Shown here: in pieces, positions 6,440-10,678 of the stretch
Layout of the letters: each line of letters opens with the position of its first letter
How positions within the stretch are numbered: the stretch's first letter is position 1
The notes under the pieces: model-generated
Database searches by the model: none
The model's input: only the letters and a program-made list of their open reading frames with translations
What the model was told of the DNA's origin: nothing
Program-made: the position numbers and the translations under genes
Assembly: GCA_937877535.1 (NCBI GenBank)
Contig: CALFJF010000041.1
Coordinates: forward strand, 1-10,678
Source: an uncultured Treponema sp.
Lineage (GTDB): Bacteria; Spirochaetota; Spirochaetia; Treponematales; Treponemataceae
Length of the DNA stretch: 10,678 nt
Direction: 5' to 3'

Positions 6440-7291
6440 ATGATTTTGAGTTTTTTGAAAAAAATGAGGCAAAGAAAAATGACGCAAGAAAATCTTGAAA
6501 ACATATTACGAGAAACGCAAACAAGAACGGCTCGAAAGTCCTTGAAAATCAACGCTGTTCGGGCAAATGGACTTTCGATTTTTGACAGCAAATTTGGCGG
6601 GATTCCGTATTGGGATTTTTCAAAACCGTATCCTGTTTCGTCCGAAGGCGAAAAACTTGTTTTGCTTTCCCAGTTCAATTTTGAAAAAATCCCGAATCTA
6701 AAAGGTTTTCCGACGCACGGCATTTTGCAATTTTTTATTGCCGCAAATTCTCTTTTTGGCATGGATTTTGACGAGCGGATGACGGGAAAAGATTTTCGCG
6801 TTGTTTTCCATGAAAAAATCGACCTTGAAATAACTGAAAAATCCGTGCGCGCTCAAAAAATTCCAACGACTTTTGATGAAGATATTGCAAACGATTTTCC
6901 ATTTTCTGGCGAGTTTTCGCTTTCGTTTTGTGAGGAAGACGTAAAAATCAGTCCCTGCGTTTTTTCTTTTGAAAATGAAATTCAAAAAACGGCAACGTCG
7001 CTTTCGGTTAATGCGGACGACGTTTTGAACGATTTGCTTTCTAACGAACAATTCGATTCTCTTTTAGAGGGAAGTGCGGGAAGTCGGTTGGGTGGCTATC
7101 CGTTTTTTACGCAAGACGACGTTCGCTCGTTTTCCGACACATTTTCTGAATATACGGAACTGCTTTTTCAAATGGACAGCGATTCTGAAATCTCTTGGGG
7201 TGACAGCGGCGTTGCGAATTTTTTTATAACGCCACAAGACCTTGAAAAACGGGACTTTTCGCGCGTGCTTTATAATTGGGATTGTTACTAA
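6440..7291 (+). CDS. YwqG-like DUF1963 protein, function unknown
   Basis: About 283 residues, close to the ~260 of B. subtilis YwqG. Matching blocks are GGIPYWDFSKPYP (from 53), LVLLSQFNFEKIP (LLSQFNF 75-81), GILQFF (94-99), RLGGYPFFTQDD (216-227), LLFQMDSD (241-248) and WGDSGVANFFI (from 253). These are the hallmark blocks of DUF1963: paired W/GDxG and QxD-type segments of a beta-rich fold. There is no signal peptide or membrane span, so it is probably cytoplasmic. Biochemical function is unknown and I do not assign one. The start is uncertain. GTG 6437 and ATG 6440 have only a weak AAGG, while ATG 6479 has GAGG nine bases upstream and would remove 13 residues of basic, poorly conserved N-terminus. 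It lies 42 bases after citrate synthase, with no clear terminator between, and two bases before rsuA, so it is probably co-transcribed with both. Confidence 0.85.
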   Translation: MILSFLKKMRQRKMTQENLENILRETQTRTARKSLKINAVRANGLSIFDSKFGGIPYWDFSKPYPVSSEGEKLVLLSQFNFEKIPNLKGFPTHGILQFFIAANSLFGMDFDERMTGKDFRVVFHEKIDLEITEKSVRAQKIPTTFDEDIANDFPFSGEFSLSFCEEDVKISPCVFSFENEIQKTATSLSVNADDVLNDLLSNEQFDSLLEGSAGSRLGGYPFFTQDDVRSFSDTFSEYTELLFQMDSDSEISWGDSGVANFFITPQDLEKRDFSRVLYNWDCY

Positions 7292-7293
7292 AA

Positions 7294-8073
7294 ATGGCAA
7301 AACTAGAGAGAATCGACAAAATCCTCTCTCATCACGGATTTGGTTCAAGAAAAGACGTAAAAAAACTGCTTCGCGCAGAAAAAGTGAGCGTTGACGGAAA
7401 ATTCGTTTACGATTCTGCGTTTTTGCTCGACGTTGAAAAAAGTCACGTTGAAGTTTCGGGTGTTGCGGTTCGGCTTGTGCGCGACGTGTATTTGATGATG
7501 AACAAATGCGCGGGCGTGGTGTGCGCTTCTCGCGATAGCGTTAATCGCACGGTGATAGACCTTGTAGGCGAGGAAATGCGTCATCCGTTTTTGGGCGGGG
7601 AATTGCACGCCGTCGGGCGGCTCGACATTGACACCGAAGGACTTTTGATTTTGACGACCGACGGTTCTTTGACGCACACGCTTCTTTCTCCAAAGACGCA
7701 CGTTTCAAAAACGTATGCCGTTCGTCTTTTAGAAAATGTTGACGAAAAAAAACGCGAAGAATACGCGCGTCTTCTTTTGCGTGGAATCCACGTTCCGCGC
7801 GAGGGAAACGAAGCGGAATTCGACGCGCTTCCTGCAAAAATCTCGTTTGATGTTTTGAGCGCAGGCGAATGTGCCCGCGGTTACGACTGCTTACTCACCG
7901 TGTACGAAGGAAAATTTCATCAAGTAAAGCGAATGTTCAAAGCACTTCACAATTCCGTTGTAAAATTAAAGCGCGTAAAAATCGGCTCTCTTTTTTTGGA
8001 CTCCAGTCTTCCGCTTGGCGCGTGGCGAGAATTATCAGACTCGGAACTTTCGCTTTTGCTCGATGAAAAATGA
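7294..8073 (+). CDS. rsuA: 16S rRNA pseudouridine synthase, RsuA/RluB family
   Basis: 259 residues from ATG 7294. An S4 RNA-binding domain opens the protein (LERIDKILSHHGFGSRKDVKKLL, VSVDGKFV; residues 4-38). It is followed by the synthase core: MNKCAGVVCA (KP replaced by KC), GRLDIDTEGLLILTTDG with the catalytic aspartate Asp111, SPKTHVSKTY, and EGKFHQVKRMFKALHNSVVKLKR leading to IGSLFLDSSLPLGAWREL. This matches E. coli RsuA, which makes pseudouridine 516 in 16S rRNA. RluB/RluE/RluF relatives share the fold, so the exact target nucleotide is inferred. ATG 7294 is two bases after the preceding stop and lacks a good ribosome site of its own (GGGA lies 12 bases upstream), which suggests translation coupled to the YwqG-like gene. 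An in-frame TTG at 7276 overlaps that gene and is not favoured, because the S4 domain starts right after Met at 7294. Confidence 0.92.
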   Translation: MAKLERIDKILSHHGFGSRKDVKKLLRAEKVSVDGKFVYDSAFLLDVEKSHVEVSGVAVRLVRDVYLMMNKCAGVVCASRDSVNRTVIDLVGEEMRHPFLGGELHAVGRLDIDTEGLLILTTDGSLTHTLLSPKTHVSKTYAVRLLENVDEKKREEYARLLLRGIHVPREGNEAEFDALPAKISFDVLSAGECARGYDCLLTVYEGKFHQVKRMFKALHNSVVKLKRVKIGSLFLDSSLPLGAWRELSDSELSLLLDEK

Positions 8074-8082
8074 AACTTCACC

Positions 8083-8691
8083 CTAATTTTTTTTGAGTTG
8101 CGCCTTGATTGCTTCCAACAGTTCCGAATATTCGGTGAACGCGGGAAGAGTAGGGTAGTCGGCGCGGATTTTTTCTGTTGTACGAAACAAAAATCCTGCT
8201 CGACTTGCCTCAATCATTGCAAGGTCGTTGTAACTGTCGCCCGAAGCGATTGTGTCAAAACCGATTGATTGCAAGGCGCGAACCGTCGTCAATTTTGATT
8301 TTTCGCAGCGCATTTTATGTTTTGTGATAAATCCGTCGGAGTCGATTTCGAGCGTGTTGCAAAAAATCGTCGGTTGACCGAGTTTTTGCATAAGCGGCGC
8401 GGCAAATTGCTCAAACGTGTCAGAAATGATGACGGTTTGACATTCTTTCCGAAGCGAATCCAAAAATTCCTTTGCCCCAGGAAGCGGGTCAATTTTGGCG
8501 ATTGTCTTTTGAATATCCGAAAGTCGAAGCCCTTTTTCCCGCAAAATTCCGATTCGCCATTCCATCAATTTGTCGTAATCTGGCTCATCGCGCGTTGTTC
8601 GAGAAAGTTCAGGAATCCCCGATTCTTTTGAAAACGCAATCCAAATCTCTGGCACAAGCACACCCTCAAGGTCTAGGCACGTTATATACAT
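8083..8691 (-). CDS. thrH: ThrH: phosphoserine phosphatase / homoserine phosphotransferase
   Basis: 202 residues, near-identical in length to Pseudomonas ThrH (205), and similar along its whole length. It is a HAD-superfamily enzyme. Motif I is CLDLEGVLVPEIW with nucleophile Asp7 and the ThrH-specific Glu9 in place of the usual second Asp. Motif II is IISDTF (Ser90), motif III is around Lys133, and motif IV is SGDSYND (Asp152, Asp156). ThrH dephosphorylates phosphoserine and can pass the phosphoryl group to homoserine, giving homoserine phosphate for threonine synthesis (knowledge of the Pseudomonas enzyme). It is cytoplasmic. The start at 8691 is set by TTGGAG six bases upstream; an in-frame ATG at 8748 would add 19 hydrophobic residues absent from the family and lies before the likely promoter. 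It converges on rsuA with nine bases between stops. The phosphoserine activity offers a possible link to a phosphoserine-using cysteine synthase (inference only). Confidence 0.94.
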   Translation of the reverse strand: MYITCLDLEGVLVPEIWIAFSKESGIPELSRTTRDEPDYDKLMEWRIGILREKGLRLSDIQKTIAKIDPLPGAKEFLDSLRKECQTVIISDTFEQFAAPLMQKLGQPTIFCNTLEIDSDGFITKHKMRCEKSKLTTVRALQSIGFDTIASGDSYNDLAMIEASRAGFLFRTTEKIRADYPTLPAFTEYSELLEAIKAQLKKN

Positions 8692-8716
8692 ACTGTTCTC
8701 CAAAATGATTTTTTTC

Positions 8717-8725
8717 ATTGTAGCA
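8717..8725 (-). promoter_or_regulatory. extended -10 promoter of thrH
   Basis: On the minus strand TGCTACAAT (8725-8717) fits the extended -10 form TGnTAnAAT. No good -35 is found at 17 bases, but the TGn extension often compensates. Transcription would begin near 8710, giving a leader of about 20 bases. Confidence 0.4.
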
Positions 8726-8826
8726 AAAAACGCAATAAAAATCTGCAAAAAATGTCGGCAAAAACGCGCGTCGAAATGGTCAAAAGAGCGCGTCGAAATG
8801 ACCGCCGACGGATTTTCTTGTTGCTT

Positions 8827-8849
8827 GTGGTTTCGACAGGCTCAACCAC
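8827..8849. repeat. REP-like hairpin repeat, copy 1
   Basis: GTGGTT, an 11-base TCGACAGGCTC spacer, then AACCAC: a 6-bp stem with an 11-base loop. Identical over 23 bases to the copies at 8906 and 10575. Confidence 0.85.
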
Positions 8850-8858
8850 CGAAGAATT

Positions 8859-8883
8859 GGTCATTGAGGTTCTCGAAATGACC
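8859..8883. repeat. GGTCATT...AATGACC hairpin repeat, copy 1
   Basis: A 7-bp stem GGTCATT/AATGACC with an inner GAG/CTC pairing. The 25 bases are identical to 9243-9267. Confidence 0.8.
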
Positions 8884-8905
8884 GATGGCGGATTTTTTGT
8901 TGGCT

Positions 8906-8928
8906 GTGGTTTCGACAGGCTCAACCAC
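8906..8928. repeat. REP-like hairpin repeat, copy 2
   Basis: Same 23 bases as copy 1. It is followed by the degenerate tandem unit CTCAACC(A/G)CCGAA (8920-8938 and 8939-8960), then ATCGCACC and ATCCGTGAGGA, all of which recur at the right edge of the window. Confidence 0.85.
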
Positions 8929-8988
8929 CGAATTTTTGCTCAACCGCCGAAAAAACTTGGGCATATCGCACCTTGAAATCCGTGAGGA

Positions 8989-9012
8989 AACAAGGGGCTT
9001 AAGCCCCTTGTT
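8989..9012. repeat. perfect 24-bp palindrome
   Basis: AACAAGGGGCTT followed directly by its exact reverse complement AAGCCCCTTGTT, with no spacer. A cruciform, a stem-loop in either transcript, or a site for a dimeric protein are all possible. The short T tract (TT, then AAAG) makes it a poor intrinsic terminator. Confidence 0.85.
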
Positions 9013-9024
9013 AAAGAATCATCT

Positions 9025-9102
9025 GTCATTCTGAGCAAAGCGAAAAATCTCATTTACATTGAAAATATAGATTCTTCGGTCGCTTCACTCCCTCAAAATG
9101 AC
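9025..9102. repeat. inverted repeat element of the GTCATTCTGAG type
   Basis: The left arm GTCATTCTGAGCAAAGCG (9025-9042, then AAAAATCT to 9050) is inverted, with two short gaps, in the right arm AGATTCTTCGGTCGCTTC...CTCAAAATGAC (9069-9102), around an 18-base A/T centre. The CATTCTGAGC(G/A)AAGCGAA motif is one I know as an interspersed repeat in many bacterial chromosomes. It probably forms a long hairpin in RNA from either strand. Confidence 0.75.
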
Positions 9103-9168
9103 GCGGGCATCGAAAAACTTGGCAAAAGAGTTTATCGAAATGACCGACGACGGAAATCTTTGTTGGCT

Positions 9169-9191
9169 GTGGTTTCGACAGACTCAACCGC
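9169..9191. repeat. REP-like hairpin repeat, copy 3 (diverged)
   Basis: Same layout as copies 1 and 2 but with GACAGACTC for GACAGGCTC and AACCGC for AACCAC. One stem pair becomes G-T type and the copy is decaying. The flanking GTTGGCT on its left is kept. Confidence 0.8.
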
Positions 9192-9242
9192 CGAAAAATT
9201 GACGTAATCGTCGAAGAATTGGTCAAAAGAGCGCGTCGAAAT

Positions 9243-9267
9243 GGTCATTGAGGTTCTCGAAATGACC
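9243..9267. repeat. GGTCATT...AATGACC hairpin repeat, copy 2, downstream of the VWA gene
   Basis: Identical to 8859-8883. It lies about 20 bases past the stop codon of the VWA gene, so in that transcript it can fold as a 3' hairpin that ends or protects the mRNA. No U-run follows, which argues against an intrinsic terminator. Confidence 0.75.
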
Positions 9268-9285
9268 GACGGCGGAGATTTTTGA

Positions 9286-10533
9286 TTATTTTATATCAAG
9301 CGCGTCAACTGATTTTTCAAGTTCTTCCGTCATCTTTGATTTTTCGACTGACTTCATCACTTCGACATTCTCGGCGGAATCTGAAATCAAAATGCAGTCA
9401 ACGGCGATTTTTCGTTCTTTCATATTTTCCGAAAATGATTCAAAACCGAGCGTGTATTTTCCATCGTCTTTTGAATGGGGCGGAGCGTCGCCCACGAGAA
9501 TGATTTTCTTTTTTGCCTCTTCGCTCCAGTCAAATTTTGTGGCACAAGCATAAAGCGCTTCGTAAACCGCCTCTTCCCTATCGCCGCCGCCTTTTACGCT
9601 CACATTTTTGACCGCTGAAGAAAACGCCTTCGCATTTTTGAGGAAGCCCAGATTTTTGACTGGAATACCGCCGTCCTTAAATTCATCGCCGTAATCTTTG
9701 TAAAAAAGCAAGCCGATTTTAATGTTTTTGAATTTCTTAACCTGCTTTTCAAAGTGGGGAAGCCAGTTCTTGCGGAACTCAACAAAATCATCTTTCATGC
9801 TGTCCGTCGCGTCAATCGCAAAGACAAGCTCGATTTTTTCAGACTTTTCAAGTTCGTCGATTTCTGAAATCAATGCTTCCGTAAGTTTGGAAAGACTTTC
9901 GATGTGCCGAAGATTTCCGCCCGTTTCAGAAGCAATTTCGGCAAATTTTTCTTCGGTTTCCCAGTCAGAAACATAAAGGGCGAGTTTGTTGTCATAAAAT
10001 TTTCCGCCAGTGTCGCAGTATTTTTCGGCAAAAGCGCGTACATTCACCGTCAGCCCGTCCGTGAATTCACATTCGTTTTGAGTCTGAATCACATATCCGT
10101 AGTACATTTTTGGGGGAATGTAGATGTGAAAGCACTCGCCCAAAAAATTGCTCTCGACCGTCGAGGAAATGAGCGCGTTCGGAAGCCGCTCCATCCTGAA
10201 AGTCGATTTTGAGCCGTATGCGTACCGAAGTTCGTTTCCGTTCACAGAATTGAATTCTTTTGCGCGCATCAAAGACAAATCGGGGTCGTTGTAATTGTCA
10301 GAATCAACGAGAAGTGCCACACTCTGAATGTCGCCGCGTTTTTTCACGAAAAGATGAACGCCCGCGCCGTCTTTTACGAGGTGATTTTCGTCTTCGCCAA
10401 GCACGAGAATGTCATCTTCGGAAATCGCCAAATCATAGATTTTTTCCGTAGCCGCCGGCTTTTTTTCCTTTTTTTTGGCAAAAGCCGAGAACGCAAGAAG
10501 AAAAATCAGAATCAAAGAAATACATTGTTTCAT
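9286..10533 (-). CDS. secreted VWA-domain protein, function unknown
   Basis: 415 residues from ATG 10533. The N-terminus MKQCISLILIFLLAFSAFA is a classic Sec signal peptide with a signal-peptidase I site AFA|KK (after residue 19), so the mature protein should be periplasmic or exported. There is no lipobox. Residues 20-230 (first part Lys/Glu-rich) match no family I recognise; DSDNYNDPDLS and YVSDWETEEKFAEIASETGGN are visible. A von Willebrand A domain starts near 233: metal site DATDS (Asp241, Thr243, Ser245; a Thr variant of DxSxS), LLFYKDYGDEF (275-285), VKGGGDREEAVYEAL (313-327) and ILVGDAPPH (345-353). The YKDYGDE and GGGD...E...GDAPPH blocks are typical of a bacterial VWA subfamily. It probably binds Mg2+ and a protein partner. 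The start is chosen from the signal peptide because no good ribosome site is seen; earlier in-frame starts would translate repeat DNA. Both flanks are repeats. Confidence 0.87.
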   Translation of the reverse strand: MKQCISLILIFLLAFSAFAKKKEKKPAATEKIYDLAISEDDILVLGEDENHLVKDGAGVHLFVKKRGDIQSVALLVDSDNYNDPDLSLMRAKEFNSVNGNELRYAYGSKSTFRMERLPNALISSTVESNFLGECFHIYIPPKMYYGYVIQTQNECEFTDGLTVNVRAFAEKYCDTGGKFYDNKLALYVSDWETEEKFAEIASETGGNLRHIESLSKLTEALISEIDELEKSEKIELVFAIDATDSMKDDFVEFRKNWLPHFEKQVKKFKNIKIGLLFYKDYGDEFKDGGIPVKNLGFLKNAKAFSSAVKNVSVKGGGDREEAVYEALYACATKFDWSEEAKKKIILVGDAPPHSKDDGKYTLGFESFSENMKERKIAVDCILISDSAENVEVMKSVEKSKMTEELEKSVDALDIK

Positions 10534-10559
10534 ATTAAAATTGTACATGGATAAAAACA

Positions 10560-10678
10560 TTTTTTTTGTTGCCTGTGGTTTCGACAGGCTCAACCACCGA
10601 AAATTTGGCGCAACCACCAAAATAACTTGGCGCAACCACCGAAGAATTGGCATTATCGCACCTAAAAATCCGTGAGGA
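10560..10678. repeat. repeat block upstream of the VWA gene, matching 8894-8988 (reaches window edge)
   Basis: It opens with a T-run and GTTGCCTGTGG, then the hairpin repeat copy 4 (10575-10597, identical to copies 1 and 2). Three tandem 20-22 base units follow: CTCAACCACCGAAAATTTGG (10589-10608), a 22-base variant (10609-10630) and CGCAACCACCGAAGAATTGG (10631-10650). It then ends with ATCGCACC and ATCCGTGAGGA, as the block at 8894-8988 does in the same orientation, though that block has two units instead of three. The block probably carries, or abuts, the VWA promoter on its left side; TACAAT (10547-10542) is a possible -10 only nine bases before the start codon. Confidence 0.85.

Larger units (their letters stand above)
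8763..9270. repeat. mosaic of short interspersed repeats between thrH and the VWA gene
   Basis: This 500-base non-coding stretch is built almost wholly of reused modules. Seen directly: GCGCGTCGAAATG three times (8766-8778, 8788-8800, 9231-9243). The 23-base run GGTCAAAAGAG+CGCGTCGAAATG occurs identically at 8778-8800 and 9221-9243. The GTGGTT...AACCAC hairpin occurs at 8827-8849, 8906-8928 and (with changes) 9169-9191. The GGTCATT...AATGACC hairpin occurs at 8859-8883 and 9243-9267. GAAATGACCG followed by a C/G-rich GGCGGA-like stretch and a T-rich run leads into each GTTGGCTGTGG copy. A perfect 24-bp palindrome and a GTCATT...AATGAC inverted repeat interrupt the pattern. The modules repeat in the order A-B-C rather than as regular tandem units. 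I recognise the GACAGGCTCAACCACC type as a repeat that occurs interspersed in many bacterial genomes. No coding sequence in it is credible. Confidence 0.85.

Noticed and set aside
8692..8748. 19-residue extension of ThrH from an upstream ATG
   Set aside because: It overlaps the likely promoter. The ribosome site and the family N-terminus (MYITCLDLEGV) both point to 8691.
8752..8976. Open frame of 74 codons on the plus strand across the repeat mosaic
   Set aside because: It translates the repeats themselves (STGSTTEELVIEV-type sequence), has no ribosome site, and appears only because the modules lack stops.
9000..9020. Intrinsic terminator at the 24-bp palindrome
   Set aside because: No U-run of useful length follows on either strand.
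8763..9270. CRISPR array
   Set aside because: Repeat units vary in size and order, spacers are themselves repeated, and no cas gene is present.
10534..10653. 40-residue N-terminal extension of the VWA protein
   Set aside because: It is translated from the repeat block (LSLSKPQ-type sequence) and would bury the signal peptide. The signal peptide starts at 10533.
8763..10678. Insertion sequence or transposon ends around the VWA gene
   Set aside because: The flanking blocks are direct, not inverted, and there is no transposase frame. They are better described as interspersed repeats.

Overview
This looks like bacterial chromosome, most likely a spirochaete of the Treponema type. That placement is inferred from gene style (clostridial/spirochaete-type citrate synthase, ThrH, YwqG-like protein, A/T-run-rich intergenic DNA) and is not proven. 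All genes but one are whole. I see no tRNA, rRNA, phage or transposase gene.

Bases 1-1179 (minus strand) hold a sulfur-assimilation pair: a cysteine synthase gene whose last codons overlap the start of a JAMM/MPN+ metalloprotease gene that runs off the left edge. In other bacteria this pairing belongs to the ubiquitin-like sulfur-carrier route to cysteine (CysO/Mec/CysM type). A near-consensus promoter with a TATAGG repeat drives it. Bases 1180-1433 also hold an 82-bp imperfect palindrome that can end the transcript of the gene before it.

Bases 1434-3284 (minus) encode a RelA/SpoT homologue with an intact synthetase site, a damaged hydrolase site and no ACT domain, so it probably makes (p)ppGpp without degrading it. 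Bases 3341-4750 (minus) encode a MATE-family exporter. A divergent promoter region (4751-5017) separates it from a rightward run: citrate synthase (5018-6397), a YwqG/DUF1963 protein (6440-7291) and RsuA-type 16S rRNA pseudouridine synthase (7294-8073). The run meets a convergent thrH gene (8083-8691) with only 9 bp between stop codons.

Bases 8692-9285 hold the thrH promoter and then a dense mosaic of short interspersed repeats: copies of a GTGGTT...AACCAC hairpin, a GGTCATT...AATGACC hairpin, a perfect 24-bp palindrome and a GTCATT...AATGAC inverted repeat. A secreted VWA-domain protein (9286-10533, minus) follows, and the same repeat block appears again on its far side at the right edge.

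Base composition changes near 3300: DNA to the left is clearly more GC-rich than DNA to the right (38/60 G+C at 1-60; 22/60 at 3961-4020; 29/60 at 5581-5640). The genes do not form one pathway. The sulfur pair, the stringent-response enzyme, the citrate synthase run and the repeat-flanked VWA gene read as four separate units.
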